Shown: in pieces, positions 8,402-19,336 of the stretch
Layout of the letters: each line of letters starts with the position of its first letter
How positions within the stretch are numbered: the stretch's first letter is position 1
Position numbers and translations under genes: made by a program
Assembly: GCF_001651865.1 (NCBI RefSeq)
Contig: NZ_LPUX01000060.1
Coordinates: 186,001-250,000 of the forward strand
DNA from: Sinorhizobium glycinis
GTDB taxonomy: Bacteria; Pseudomonadota; Alphaproteobacteria; Rhizobiales; Rhizobiaceae
Direction of reading: 5' to 3'
Length of the DNA stretch: 64,000 nt
The notes under the pieces: model-generated
Database searches by the model: none
The model's input: the letters and a program-made list of their open reading frames with translations, nothing else
What the model was told of the DNA's origin: nothing

Positions 8402-9913
8402 CTATTCGGAGATGATCTTCACCTTGTCGCCGGGCCTGACGGTCGAGGTGACCTGCATGGCGTTGATGAGCCGGAAAAGGTCGAGCTTCCGGTCCGTTCC
8501 CATCATTCGCGCCGCCAATGTGGAGATCGTGTCGCCCGGCCGCACCGTGACCACCCTGACCCGCAGCGGCCTCAAGGATTGAACTTCGTTCGGCGACATG
8601 CGCCGGAAGGAACTGCGCAGCTGGCTCGCCGTCGCTTCGAGCGCGGTCGATCCCTTGGGAACCGCGGTCAGGAAGCGGTAAATGCGGTCTCCGATGCGGA
8701 TGACGGTCACATCGAAATCCCAGCGGTCGGCGGAGGCCCGCGCTGTCGCGGCTTCGAGGCCGTTGATGGCAATGGGGCGGATCGTGTCGGGCTGCAGGCC
8801 GGTCACCCAGCCGCTTGCGATGTAGTCTGTCAGATTTCGGCGGGCAGTGTCGGCAATACCGTCGAAGCGGATGGCGACTTCGCCCGGTCCGGTGGCAAGC
8901 ACGGCTTCGGCCTTGTTGTCGATCTGGAAGCCTTGAGGGACGTCGAAGCGTATGCCGAGCTGGCCGTGCAGGAAGGTCTGCCCGCGGACATAGCCTTCCT
9001 CGGGGCTGTCGCCATAGAGCAGCCCGTCGATGCCGGCGAGATAATAATCACGGCCGCGGTCGCCGCTCGTTCCTTCGGGGCCGAAGGCGCGGGCATGCCG
9101 GCGCGCGAGTTCGACGCGCTGCGGCGCGTTCGGGTGGCTCGACAGGAAGTCGAGGCTCTGGTCGGCTTCGGGATCGACCGCGCTGAAGCGGCTGAAAGCG
9201 GCCATCGAGTCCAGGAAGCGCGCGGCGGCGTAGGCATCGTAGCCGGCTTCGCCGAGCATCCGGACCCCGATTACGTCGGCCTGCAGTTCCTGGTTGCGCG
9301 AGAAGGCCGCAAGCCGCAGCTTGCCGCGGGCGAGCGCCTGCTTGCCGGCAAGGTTGGAGGACAGCACTTCGGAGACGACGCGGCTGGCGATCACCTCGGC
9401 CTCCTCGCGCTGCTGACGCTGGATGCCGTGATTGGCGGTGACATGCGCCATTTCATGCGAAAGCACGGCGGCCACTTCCGAGGCATCGTTGGCAAGCGCC
9501 AGCAGGCCGCGCGTGACATAGAGGTAGCCGCCGGGCAGCGCAAAGGCATTGATTGCCGGGGAATTGAGGATGGTGATGCGGTAGGACTGCTGCGGGTTTT
9601 CCGAAACCGCGGTCAGCGCGCCGGTGATGCGGGCGACGAGCCGTTCCGTCCTGGCGTCCTTGTATTCGCCGCCGTAGCTCGCGACGATGCGCGGATGCTC
9701 GCGCGCGCCGAGCTGGGCGCGCGGATCGTTCTTCTGCACCTCCTCGACGATCTGCGGGTTGGAGGAGGGGGAGACGGCGGGCTCGTAGGTCTGCTCGATG
9801 ATCGACTGGCAGGCGGAAAGAAGGCCGAACGACGACAGCGCAACCAAAGCGCGCAGCGCCATGCCGCCGTGCCGCGTCGGAAACCAGCCTTTTGTGACTG
9901 TCTGCCTCGTCAT
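8402..9913 (-). CDS. M48-family metalloprotease lipoprotein with LysM, 503 aa
   Basis: Zinc metalloprotease of the BepA/LoiP-like M48 family. The zinc-binding HExxH motif is H153-E-M-A-H157. A lipobox LLSAC places a lipidated cysteine at about residue 35, so the protein is probably anchored in an envelope membrane facing the periplasm. The N-terminal protease domain runs to about residue 270. The C-terminus carries a LysM-like module (about 455-502: VRPGDTISTLAARMM to VRPGDKVKIISE), suggesting contact with peptidoglycan. Relatives act in outer-membrane protein quality control. No partner gene is adjacent. Confidence 0.9.
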   Translation of the reverse strand: MTRQTVTKGWFPTRHGGMALRALVALSSFGLLSACQSIIEQTYEPAVSPSSNPQIVEEVQKNDPRAQLGAREHPRIVASYGGEYKDARTERLVARITGALTAVSENPQQSYRITILNSPAINAFALPGGYLYVTRGLLALANDASEVAAVLSHEMAHVTANHGIQRQQREEAEVIASRVVSEVLSSNLAGKQALARGKLRLAAFSRNQELQADVIGVRMLGEAGYDAYAAARFLDSMAAFSRFSAVDPEADQSLDFLSSHPNAPQRVELARRHARAFGPEGTSGDRGRDYYLAGIDGLLYGDSPEEGYVRGQTFLHGQLGIRFDVPQGFQIDNKAEAVLATGPGEVAIRFDGIADTARRNLTDYIASGWVTGLQPDTIRPIAINGLEAATARASADRWDFDVTVIRIGDRIYRFLTAVPKGSTALEATASQLRSSFRRMSPNEVQSLRPLRVRVVTVRPGDTISTLAARMMGTDRKLDLFRLINAMQVTSTVRPGDKVKIISE

Positions 9914-10239
9914 TCCTCAGCCCGTTCCATCCGCCGATCCGCTCTGCGCCAGCGTCGAAAAATCCTACTTTTTCAGCCGCATAAGGGCGCCGACACCGGT
10001 TTTTTCAGCCTCAACTCTGCTGTATCGATTTAAGCGCCGCCTGCCTAGCTGATCCCGGTAGAAATTGTTGCCCCGTGGTATCACGGCAACGGATGCGCGA
10101 GTAACGCGCACATCCCGCCGGACGTTCCGCGCGTCGCACAACGCGGCGGTCAAATTGTGGCGAACCGCGCATTGTCCAAAAATACTGCCGCGGTGCCCGG
10201 ATCGATTGAGATGACAAGATCGAAGGACGCTCATTCGTC
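9914..10239. other. Intergenic region, no gene seen
   Basis: A gap of 326 bp between the M48 protease start and the thiQ stop. It contains a small imperfect hairpin at about 10068-10092 (GTTGCC...GGCAAC). Open frames here are short and lack motifs. Confidence 0.5.
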
Positions 10240-10962
10240 TCACCGGATCTCGTCGTTTCCAAGAAACCGGTTGATCGCCGCGAGATCGCGCCGGGCGAGA
10301 AATCGATCCAGGGCGTCATGGGCGACGATACGCCCCTGATCGAGGAAAAGCACGCCGTCGGCGAGGTCCTTCACGTCATCGGGATGATGCGTGATCATCA
10401 GGATGGTATTGCCTTCCTCGCCATGGAGATCGACGATGAGGTCGCGCATCTCGGCGCGCATGCCGGGGTCGAGCGCCGCGAAGGGCTCGTCGAGCAGCAA
10501 CAGCGGCCGGTGCCGCACCAGCGCGCGGGCAACCGCCACCCGCTGGCGCTCGCCGCCGGAAAGCGTCGGCGGCAGTCTCTTGCCGAAACCGGCGAGCCCG
10601 ACCCGCGCCAGCGCCTCGTCGATCCTGCCGCGGTCGGACGCGTCGAGGCTGAGCGAGGGACTGATTCCGAAGCCGACATTCGTCGCGACATCGAGATGAG
10701 CGAAAAGATTGTTTTCCTGGAAAATCACGGATACGGGCCGCTCGGCCGGCATGCGCCCGGCCATGTCTTCGCCGAAGATCAGCACTTCGCCCGCCTCCGG
10801 CGTCTCGAAGCCGGCGACCACGTTGAAAAGCGTCGATTTTCCCGAGCCCGAGGCGCCGACAACGGCGACGATCTGCCCGGCCGGAACAGCGCAATCGAAT
10901 GCCAGCGCGGTCGTCTCGAAGCGCAGCTTGACGTCCTTGAGCGACAGGGCGAGCGAAGTCAT
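10240..10962 (-). CDS. thiQ: Thiamine ABC transporter ATP-binding protein ThiQ, 240 aa
   Basis: Cytoplasmic ATPase subunit of the thiamine/TPP importer. Walker [11 protein letters not shown] is at about residues 35-44, the ABC signature [10 protein letters not shown] near 135, and Walker [12 protein letters not shown] near 155, followed by the H-loop MITHHPDD. The start overlaps the stop of thiP by an ATGA arrangement (10959-10962), so translation is coupled. Position as third gene behind a TPP riboswitch, thiB and thiP settles the substrate. The length is normal for ThiQ. Confidence 0.95.
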   Translation of the reverse strand: MTSLALSLKDVKLRFETTALAFDCAVPAGQIVAVVGASGSGKSTLFNVVAGFETPEAGEVLIFGEDMAGRMPAERPVSVIFQENNLFAHLDVATNVGFGISPSLSLDASDRGRIDEALARVGLAGFGKRLPPTLSGGERQRVAVARALVRHRPLLLLDEPFAALDPGMRAEMRDLIVDLHGEEGNTILMITHHPDDVKDLADGVLFLDQGRIVAHDALDRFLARRDLAAINRFLGNDEIR

Positions 10963-12584
10963 GCGCTTCGTCCTTCCGGCGGCTTCTCTCCCGCCGTGCC
11001 GAGCATCGTCAGGACGAGGCAGATGAGCCCCAGCAGCAGGGCAAGCCCGGCCGCGTCGGCGGTGCGGTAGCTGCCCATGCGGCTATAGAGCAGCCAGGGC
11101 AGCGTCGCGAGATCCTGCGAACCGAAGAGGGCGACCGCGCCGAGATCGCCGAGCGACAGCGCCAGCGCAAAGGAGAGGGCCATCAGCAGAGGCTTGCGCA
11201 GCGACGGCCAGTCGATCCATCGCAAGCGATGGAGACCAGCAATGCCCAGGCTGGCGGCGAGGCGCTCGGTGCGGGCGGCATGGGTCGCCATGGCCGGGGC
11301 GAGGACGCGGTGGACGAAAGGCAGCGCCATCAGCGCATTGATGGCGACGACGACAAAGGGGGCAAAGCGGGCGACATCGCCGAGCGGCCGGACGAGCAGG
11401 AACCAGCCGGCACCGAGCACGACGGGCGGGACGAGCAAGATCAAGGAGGTGCTGGCACCGACCGTGCCGGCAAACAGGCGGGCCGGCATTCCACGGTGCC
11501 GCCGGGCCAGGACCAGCCGTTGTGCGCGGATCATCAGCGCGGCCATGGCCACGGAAATGGCGGCCGAGGGAAGGGCAATGGCGGCGCTGGTGGCAAGTGC
11601 CCGATGGAACGCCGGTTCCCCGACGAGGCGGCGCAGATCCGCCTGCAATCCCGACGTTGCAATGGCGATGAAGGGCAGGCCGACGAAGACGAGGGCGACT
11701 GCCAGCCAAGTCCCGTCGGCGAACCGCGAAAGCCTACTCAGGCCATCGAAACGTCGGATCACCCGGCCGCTCGTCTCGCCTTCCTCGGGGGACGGGGCGA
11801 GAAACTTCAAAACGAGAAGCAGCGTGGCCGTCAGCACGACCTGCAGGGCGGAAAGGGCGATCGCCCGCGGCGGATCGAAATCGAAGCGCAGGGCCTGGTA
11901 GATGGCCACCTCGATCGTGCTTGCAGCCGGGCCGCCGCCAAGCGTCAGCACCAGCGTGAAGCTGGTGGCGCAGAGCATGAAGACGAGGCCGGCAATGCCT
12001 GGCAGCAGTCCCCGGATCGCCGGCCATTCGACGAAGCGGAAGATGGCAAGTGAGCCCATGCCGAGATTGGCGGCGGTGCGCCAGTATTCGCCGGGAATGC
12101 GCTCGAGCCCGGCAAGCATGAGCCGCGCCGCAAGCGGCATATTGAAGAAGACGTGGGCAAGGAGGATGCCGAACAGGCCGTAGACGCTGATCGGCTGCTG
12201 CAGGCCCAATGCCGTGAGTCCTTTGTTCAAGAAGCCTTGCCGGCCCCAGATCTCGATGAGGCCGAGCGCAGCAACGAGAGCCGGCAGGCCGAGCGGCAAG
12301 GCCATCAGCCGCAGCAGCCAGATCCGGCCGGGGAAAGCCGCTTGGCGTGCCAGAGCGCGCGAGACGGGTATGGCGAAGAGGATCGACAGGCCCGTCGAGA
12401 GGCCTGCCTGCAGCAGCGTGAAGCGGGTAACGCGCCAGATATAGGCGTCGAACAGGCCGTTGGCGCCGCTTTCACCGGACTGCGCGAGCAGCGCGGCGCC
12501 CGCCAGGCCGACGAAAAGCAGGATGCCGCCGAGGCAGAAGGCCGCGGCGGCGATCGTCATCCTGTTTTCGCTGGCGCCAAACAA
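10959..12584 (-). CDS. thiP: Thiamine ABC transporter permease ThiP, 541 aa
   Basis: Inner-membrane permease formed by two fused permease halves, as in ThiP and related FbpB-type proteins. About 12 hydrophobic segments are visible, with permease signature loops in each half (for example [22 protein letters not shown], containing the EAA-like pattern, and a second near [20 protein letters not shown]). It follows thiB after 7 bp and overlaps thiQ by 4 bp. Substrate specificity is taken from the thiB neighbour and the riboswitch. Confidence 0.94.
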   Translation of the reverse strand: MFGASENRMTIAAAAFCLGGILLFVGLAGAALLAQSGESGANGLFDAYIWRVTRFTLLQAGLSTGLSILFAIPVSRALARQAAFPGRIWLLRLMALPLGLPALVAALGLIEIWGRQGFLNKGLTALGLQQPISVYGLFGILLAHVFFNMPLAARLMLAGLERIPGEYWRTAANLGMGSLAIFRFVEWPAIRGLLPGIAGLVFMLCATSFTLVLTLGGGPAASTIEVAIYQALRFDFDPPRAIALSALQVVLTATLLLVLKFLAPSPEEGETSGRVIRRFDGLSRLSRFADGTWLAVALVFVGLPFIAIATSGLQADLRRLVGEPAFHRALATSAAIALPSAAISVAMAALMIRAQRLVLARRHRGMPARLFAGTVGASTSLILLVPPVVLGAGWFLLVRPLGDVARFAPFVVVAINALMALPFVHRVLAPAMATHAARTERLAASLGIAGLHRLRWIDWPSLRKPLLMALSFALALSLGDLGAVALFGSQDLATLPWLLYSRMGSYRTADAAGLALLLGLICLVLTMLGTAGEKPPEGRSA

Positions 12585-12591
12585 GCCCGCC

Positions 12592-13620
12592 TCAGTTCTT
12601 GCTCATCGCAGCAAGCCATTCATCGATCCAGGCCTTGCGGTTGGCGGCAACCTCTTCGGAAGGCATGAGGAAGGTCTTTTCCGGAGTGACGAGCTTGCCG
12701 AAGGCCTCCGGCAGCGGCTCCATGGTGGCGCCGACCGGCATCATCCAGTTGGTGGTCGGAATGATCGACTGGAATTCCGGGCCGGTCATGAAGGCGAGGA
12801 ACTTGCGGGCGAGTTCCGGCTCCTTCGTGTTCTTCGTCAGGCCGGCCACTTCGATCTGAATGTAGTGACCTTCGGCGAAAGGTGCTGCCTGATAACGGTC
12901 GGTGTTTTCCGAAACCATGTGGTAGGCGGGCGAGGTGGTATAGGAGAGCACCATCGGCGCCTCCCCCTTGGTGAACAGGCCATAGGCTTCGGACCAGCCG
13001 GGCGTTACCGTCAGCACGCGATCCTTGAGCTTGACCCAGGCCTCGCCGGCCTTGTCGCCATACACCGATTTCACCCAGAGAAGCAGGCCGAGACCGGGCG
13101 TCGAGGTGCGCGGATCCTCGATGACGATCTTCTGCGCCGGATCGCCTTCGACCAGGTCCTTGAGGCTCTTCGGCGGGTTCTTCAGCGTCTCGGTGTCGTA
13201 GATCACGGCGAAATGGCCGTAGTCATAGGGAATGAAGGTGTCGTCGGAAAAGCCGCCGGGAACCTTCACGTCCTTGGTGTCGACGCCATGCGGAGCAAAA
13301 TAGCCGGTGGCCTTGGCCTCTGCGACGAGGTTGGTATCGAGGCCGAGAACGATGTCGGCCTTCGATCCCTCGCCCTCGAGCTTGAGACGCGTCAGCAACT
13401 CGACGCCGTCGGCCACGCCGACATAATTCAGCTTGCAGTCGCAGGTCTTTTCGAAGGCTTCGGCGACCTTGGCGCCCGGACCCCATTCGGTAATGAAGCT
13501 TTCATAAGTGTAGACCGTCAGCGTCTTTTCGGCAGCCACGGCGCTCGCTGAGAATGCGGCTGCAGCCAGCGTTGCGATGGCGAGCCGGCTAAGGATCTTG
13601 CGATGGAGTGAACTGGACAT
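12592..13620 (-). CDS. thiB: Thiamine-binding periplasmic protein ThiB, 342 aa
   Basis: Periplasmic solute receptor of the thiamine importer. An N-terminal signal peptide ends near [19 protein letters not shown]; the mature start LTVYTYESF is typical of ThiB/iron-type class II binding proteins. Further family traits are [17 protein letters not shown] and [10 protein letters not shown] good ribosome binding site (GGGAGAGG) precedes the ATG at 13620. It is the first gene of thiBPQ, 60 bp downstream of the TPP riboswitch. Confidence 0.95.
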   Translation of the reverse strand: MSSSLHRKILSRLAIATLAAAAFSASAVAAEKTLTVYTYESFITEWGPGAKVAEAFEKTCDCKLNYVGVADGVELLTRLKLEGEGSKADIVLGLDTNLVAEAKATGYFAPHGVDTKDVKVPGGFSDDTFIPYDYGHFAVIYDTETLKNPPKSLKDLVEGDPAQKIVIEDPRTSTPGLGLLLWVKSVYGDKAGEAWVKLKDRVLTVTPGWSEAYGLFTKGEAPMVLSYTTSPAYHMVSENTDRYQAAPFAEGHYIQIEVAGLTKNTKEPELARKFLAFMTGPEFQSIIPTTNWMMPVGATMEPLPEAFGKLVTPEKTFLMPSEEVAANRKAWIDEWLAAMSKN

Positions 13621-13681
13621 CTGGGCACCTCTCCCTGTTGTTGATGTTGCACGGGAAAAGCGCGTATCGGTCCGATCGCTT

Positions 13682-13780
13682 CTAATCCCTCCGCCGGTAC
13701 AAGCCGGATCAGGTTCCGCGGGTTGGCTCGAAGCCTCTCAGCCGTCGGACCGAAACCGGCCTCAGGCACCCCGTTAGAGC
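13682..13780 (-). promoter_or_regulatory. TPP riboswitch (THI box) controlling thiBPQ
   Basis: On the minus strand the segment contains, in order, GGGGTGCC, the THI-box core GGCTGAGAGG, ACCCGCGGAACCTGATCCGG and the closing ACCGGCGGAGGGA. These are the invariant parts of the thiamine pyrophosphate aptamer, with P2/P3 and P4/P5 arms in the right places. It ends about 60 nt before the thiB start, close to the ribosome binding site, and no strong terminator lies between. Repression by sequestering the start region is therefore the likely mode. Aptamer identity is firm; the mechanism is inferred. Confidence 0.96.
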
Positions 13781-13939
13781 AGCCAAGATTTAGCTTCCGA
13801 CGACAACCAAGGCAAGCGGAGTTTCGGCCGAAGCATTGGCCCCAGGCGCCGCCTGCGCTAGTCAAGAGTTCCCGGAAGCCGGAAAGCTCTGGATTACAAA
13901 CAACGGCGGCGGGTTTTGTTCGCCAAGCGAGGCCATTTC

Positions 13940-14422
13940 ATGCCGGATATGCTCGTTCGCCTCTATGCCTTGCCGGAAGGCCGCGCCTCCCGGCTCGGTA
14001 CCGAGGTCACCATTCGCCGAGCCCTCGCGGCCGAACGCAGGACCGTCGTCGCCTGGATCGAGGAACGGTTCGGTGCGCTCTGGGCTGGCGAGGCGGAAGC
14101 GGCCTTCTCCTCGACGCCAACGCGGATCCATATTGCGCTATGCAAGGGGGAACTTGCCGGCTTTGCCTGCCATGACGTCACGGCGCTCGGCTTCTTCGGT
14201 CCGACGGGCGTCGACGAAGCGATGCGCGGCCGGGGCATCGGAGAGGCATTGCTTCTCGAAAGCCTGTTCGCCATGCGCGCCGCCGGCTATGCCTATGCAA
14301 TCATCGGCGGCGTCGGCCCGGCGGAATTCTATGCCCGCGCCGTCGGTGCGGTGGAGATTCCGGATTCGACGCCCGGCATCTATGCGGGCATGCTTTCGCC
14401 GGACGGAACGACGGGAACCTGA
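13940..14422 (+). CDS. GNAT-family N-acetyltransferase, 160 aa
   Basis: Acetyl-CoA-dependent acyltransferase of the GNAT fold. The acetyl-CoA-binding motif A is visible as DEAMRGRGIGEALLLESLFAMRAAGYAYAI (Q/R-x-x-G-x-G/A pattern RGRGIG), followed by the motif B-like region GPAEFYARAVGA. The ATG at 13940 is chosen over an upstream TTG (13916) because GCGAGG lies 6-7 bp before it. The substrate cannot be told from the sequence. It sits divergently from thiBPQ and upstream of the thiamine pyrophosphokinase gene. Confidence 0.85.
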   Translation: MPDMLVRLYALPEGRASRLGTEVTIRRALAAERRTVVAWIEERFGALWAGEAEAAFSSTPTRIHIALCKGELAGFACHDVTALGFFGPTGVDEAMRGRGIGEALLLESLFAMRAAGYAYAIIGGVGPAEFYARAVGAVEIPDSTPGIYAGMLSPDGTTGT

Positions 14423-14510
14423 GCGGGGCGCGTTGGCAAGCGGCGATTGCAGGCCGAAAAGGCTTTCTGGCCTTTTCCTCGGGCGCCGCTTTGCGCTATG
14501 GGCTTCTGCC

Positions 14511-15161
14511 ATGACGAGATCGACCTTCACCATTCTTCTCGGCGGCGCGCTCACCTTGACGGAGCGGCTGGCGGCGCAGCTTTCCGGCAGCCGGTTCATC
14601 GCGGCCGACGGCGGCATACGCCATGCGAAGGCGCTCGGGGTGAAGCCCGAGCTCTGGGTCGGCGACTTTGATTCGACCGATGAGGCGCTGTTCGCAGATT
14701 ACGCCGATGTTCCGCGGGAGCGTTATCCGGCCGCCAAGAGCGCCACCGACGGCGAACTTGCCGTCGAGGCGGCACTCGCGCGCGGCGCGACGTCGCTTGT
14801 CTTTGCCGGGGCGCTCGGCGGCACCCGCAGCGACCATGCCTTCTTGCACCTCTTGCGGCTCGCGGCGCTTGCGCAAGAGGGACACGCCGCCTTCATGACC
14901 TCCGGCGAGGAGGAGGCCTATCCGCTGATGCCGGGCGTCGGTGAGATCGACCTGCCGAAGGGCAGCCTGTTCTCGATCCTCGGCTTCACCGACCTTTCTG
15001 GCCTGTCGATCGAAAACGCCCGCTATCCGCTCGACGACTTCGCGCTGCCTTTCGGTTCCTCCCGGACGATTTCCAACGTTGCCGAAGGTCCGGTTCGCTT
15101 TTCCCTGAAATCCGGCCGGGCGGTGGTTCTCGCCCGGCCCTACGATCTTTCCGGAGCCTGA
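14511..15161 (+). CDS. Thiamine diphosphokinase (thiamine pyrophosphokinase), 216 aa
   Basis: Converts thiamine plus ATP to thiamine pyrophosphate and AMP, the step that makes imported thiamine useful. Family motifs seen are FIAADGGIRHAKALG, the metal/ATP-binding GDFDST, the acidic KSATDGELA (the DxTD-like region) and GALGGTRSDHAF. A C-terminal thiamine-binding domain follows (LEGA-like SGLSIENARYPLDD). The ATG at 14511 is the first that gives the family start; upstream codons belong to an accidental open frame. Nearby thiBPQ on the other strand makes uptake plus activation a coherent pair. The gene abuts the ABC-F gene (4 bp). Confidence 0.93.
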   Translation: MTRSTFTILLGGALTLTERLAAQLSGSRFIAADGGIRHAKALGVKPELWVGDFDSTDEALFADYADVPRERYPAAKSATDGELAVEAALARGATSLVFAGALGGTRSDHAFLHLLRLAALAQEGHAAFMTSGEEEAYPLMPGVGEIDLPKGSLFSILGFTDLSGLSIENARYPLDDFALPFGSSRTISNVAEGPVRFSLKSGRAVVLARPYDLSGA

Positions 15162-15165
15162 CGCC

Positions 15166-16992
<1,827 letters not shown>

Positions 16993-17006
16993 GGCGTCCG
17001 AGAAAA

Positions 17007-17165
17007 GCCCCTCCCCAACCCCTCCCCACAAGGGGGAGGGGCTTAGAATGCCGCGCGTGCCCGCTCCATTCCGACGGTTTTGCGGGCTCGGACCCTTCCA
17101 AATGACGGAGCCGACCGCCACGGGGCGCCTTGCCCCTCCCTTGTGGGGAGGGGTTGGGGAGGGGA
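17007..17165. repeat. Palindromic repeat family B, copy 1
   Basis: Two inverted ends built on CCCCTCCCCAACCCCTCCCC with an internal ACAAGGGGGAGGGG hairpin, facing each other across about 80 bp of unrelated sequence. Related copies are at 51655, 54363 and 56284. It fills the gap between the ABC-F and marR genes. Confidence 0.8.
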
Positions 17166-17243
17166 AATGATGCAGCGCCTGCATTGAACCGACCGGGTAA
17201 ATATGATAAGAAAACCTTATTAATTTCCCTGTGAACGGTCCAG

Positions 17244-17723
17244 ATGCCCAGAAAACTCGAATCCGACACGATCGGATTGCTGCTCACCGATGTCTCGCGC
17301 CTGCTGCGCGGTGCCTTCGACCGCAAGGTCAATGCGATGGCGCTCGGGATCACGCCCGGAGAGGCGCGCGCGCTGATCCAGGTGGCCGTGACCGAGGGCA
17401 TCAAGCAGGCGGAAATCGCCACGCGCATGGGGATCGAACCGATGACGCTATCGGCTTATCTCGATCGCCTCGAAGCGCTCGGGCTCGTCGCGCGCGTGCC
17501 TGACCCGGCCGACCGGCGGGCCAAGAATGTCGTCATCACCGACAGGGCCGATCCGCTGCTTGCCGAGCTGATGGTCGGCCTGCGCGAGATGATGAACGCC
17601 TATACCGAAGGCCTCGACGAGGAGGGCCGGGAACTGCTGCGCGCCAATCTTCGCATCCTGCGTGACAATCTTCGGCGCCTCGATCCTTGTCTTGCCGGCA
17701 AGGAGAAGGGGACGGTGGCATGA
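17244..17723 (+). CDS. MarR-family transcriptional regulator, 159 aa
   Basis: Winged-helix repressor of the MarR family. The central region KQAEIATRMGIEPMTLSAYLDRLEALGLVARV (about residues 52-85) is the recognition helix-turn-helix, followed by the wing DPADRRAKNVVITD. Its stop overlaps the start of the efflux pump by ATGA, so the two are translationally coupled. Local control of the pump is the obvious inference: MarR proteins commonly repress an adjacent drug exporter and release on ligand binding. The ligand is unknown. Confidence 0.9.
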   Translation: MPRKLESDTIGLLLTDVSRLLRGAFDRKVNAMALGITPGEARALIQVAVTEGIKQAEIATRMGIEPMTLSAYLDRLEALGLVARVPDPADRRAKNVVITDRADPLLAELMVGLREMMNAYTEGLDEEGRELLRANLRILRDNLRRLDPCLAGKEKGTVA

Positions 17724-18958
17724 CGCTCCGGATGAGCGAACGGCGCACGAGCATCATCGGCGCCTTCCTGGTGGCGCTCGGCCCCGTTTCCATGGCGCTC
17801 TATACGCCGGCCATGCCGGAGCTCGTCCGCGCCTTCGCGTCCAGCGAAGCGGCGATCAAGATGACGCTGTCGCTCTATTTCGGCGGCTTCGCCTTCGCCC
17901 AGCTCGTCTCCGGCACGCTCTCCGATGTCATCGGCCGGCGCCCGGCGACGCTGATCTTCATGGCGATCTATCTTGCCGGCAGCCTGATGGCGGCCTTTGC
18001 GCCATCCGTCGCCGTGCTGCTTGCAGGCCGGCTCGTGCAGGGGATCGGCGCGTCCGTCGGCATGACGGTGGCCCGGGCCATCGTCCGCGACCAGTTCACC
18101 GGCACTACGGCTGCCCGCATCATGAACATGATCGGTATGATGCTGGCGCTCGGTCCGGCGGTCTCGCCGACGCTCGGCGGCATCGCGCTCGGCCTTTTCG
18201 GCTGGCAGTCGATCTTCTTCCTGATGGTCGGCTTCGCGCTGATGGCCTGCTTTATCGTGCAGTTCTTCATGGCCGAGACGGTGACACCGGACCGCAGCAA
18301 GGGGCACCTCAAGCCAATCCTCGCCGCCTATCGCGAGCTGCTGACAGACGGCCGCTTCGTCTCTTCGACACTGGTGATCGCCGGCGCGGTCGGCGCGCTC
18401 TATGCCTGGGCGACCATGCTGCCCTTCGTGCTGATCAGCGCGGTCGGCCTGACACCGACCGAGTTCGGTGTCGGCATGCTGATGCAGTCCGGCCTGTTCT
18501 TTTCCGGCACGGTGACCGTGCGGCTCCTGATGCGGCGCTTCACGCCGCAGGCCTTGGTGCCGGCCGGCCTCGCTTTCATCGGCCTGGCGAGCCTCATCCT
18601 TGGCTTCGCGATGCATGTGCTGCAACCAAGCTTTCTCGCGGTGATGATCCCGATCGGCATCTACGCTTTCGGGATCGCCTTCGTCATGCCCTACATGATG
18701 ACGGCTGCGATGGCGCCCTTCCCGCATATCGCCGGTACGGCATCGGCAATGATGGGCTTCATCCAGATGGGCTCCGGTCTCCTCGGCGGTGCGCTGGCCG
18801 CCCTCGTCGGCGCCCCGGCGCTGGCGCTCGGAACGATCATCCCGGGTTTCGGCGTCATCTCCATAGCAAGCTATGTCTGGTATTGCCGGACCGTCCGGCT
18901 GCGGCCGCTCGTTGCGCAGGTCGCCGTGGAAGCCCCGCTTCGCGACGCGGCGGAGTAG
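17720..18958 (+). CDS. Bcr/CflA-type MFS drug efflux transporter, 412 aa
   Basis: Inner-membrane proton antiporter of the DHA1 drug:H+ family with about 12 hydrophobic segments. The family loop between TM2 and TM3 reads GTLSDVIGRRPATL. TM5 holds the antiporter motif C-like GPAVSPTLGG. The length (about 400) is normal for the family. The ATG at 17720 overlaps the marR stop and is preferred over an upstream start inside marR. The substrate is not predictable. Confidence 0.9.
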   Translation: MTLRMSERRTSIIGAFLVALGPVSMALYTPAMPELVRAFASSEAAIKMTLSLYFGGFAFAQLVSGTLSDVIGRRPATLIFMAIYLAGSLMAAFAPSVAVLLAGRLVQGIGASVGMTVARAIVRDQFTGTTAARIMNMIGMMLALGPAVSPTLGGIALGLFGWQSIFFLMVGFALMACFIVQFFMAETVTPDRSKGHLKPILAAYRELLTDGRFVSSTLVIAGAVGALYAWATMLPFVLISAVGLTPTEFGVGMLMQSGLFFSGTVTVRLLMRRFTPQALVPAGLAFIGLASLILGFAMHVLQPSFLAVMIPIGIYAFGIAFVMPYMMTAAMAPFPHIAGTASAMMGFIQMGSGLLGGALAALVGAPALALGTIIPGFGVISIASYVWYCRTVRLRPLVAQVAVEAPLRDAAE

Positions 18959-19014
18959 AGCGGGCGATCGAAAGTATGCGCGGTTCCCGCAAACGCCCAG
19001 CGTTATTCGTGTCT

Positions 19015-19257
19015 CGGGCGTCGACACCCCCCTCTGCCCTGCCGGGCATCTCCCCCACAAGGGGGGAGATCGGCAAGACGCGAGCTCTACGCTTCACCGT
19101 CCCGACAGCGTTAAATCCAGACTCTCTGCGCGAGAGGAGGTGCGGCAAATGCTTGCCCATTCTGCAGCACCGGTTGATCAGGAAAGCGTCGACGCTGGCC
19201 GATCTCCCCCCTTGCGGGGGAGATGCCCGGCAGGGCAGAGGGGGGTGTCGACGCCCG
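19015..19257. mobile_element. MITE-like element with perfect 42-bp inverted ends (family C)
   Basis: The first 42 bases (beginning CGGGCGTCGACACCCCCC and ending GGGCATCTCCCCC) are an exact reverse complement of the last 42. Each end continues into a short hairpin (CCCCCACAAGGGGGG; CCCCCCTTGCGGGGG). The interior of about 150 bp encodes nothing. The same palindrome family occurs inside ftsY at 42479-43130. It lies between two converging genes (MFS and argG). No target duplication was identified by eye. Confidence 0.8.
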
Positions 19258-19288
19258 CTAACCAATGCTTGTCCGTCAAATCAAGCGA

Positions 19289-19318
19289 AAGCCGCGGCAG
19301 ATCGCTCCGCCGCGGCTC
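19289..19318 (-). terminator. Probable argG terminator
   Basis: On the minus strand an AGCCGCGGC...GCCGCGGCTTTC hairpin lies 20-45 bp after the argG stop. The following T tract is short, so the call is moderate. Confidence 0.5.
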
Positions 19319-19336
19319 CATCGAAAAAATGATCTC

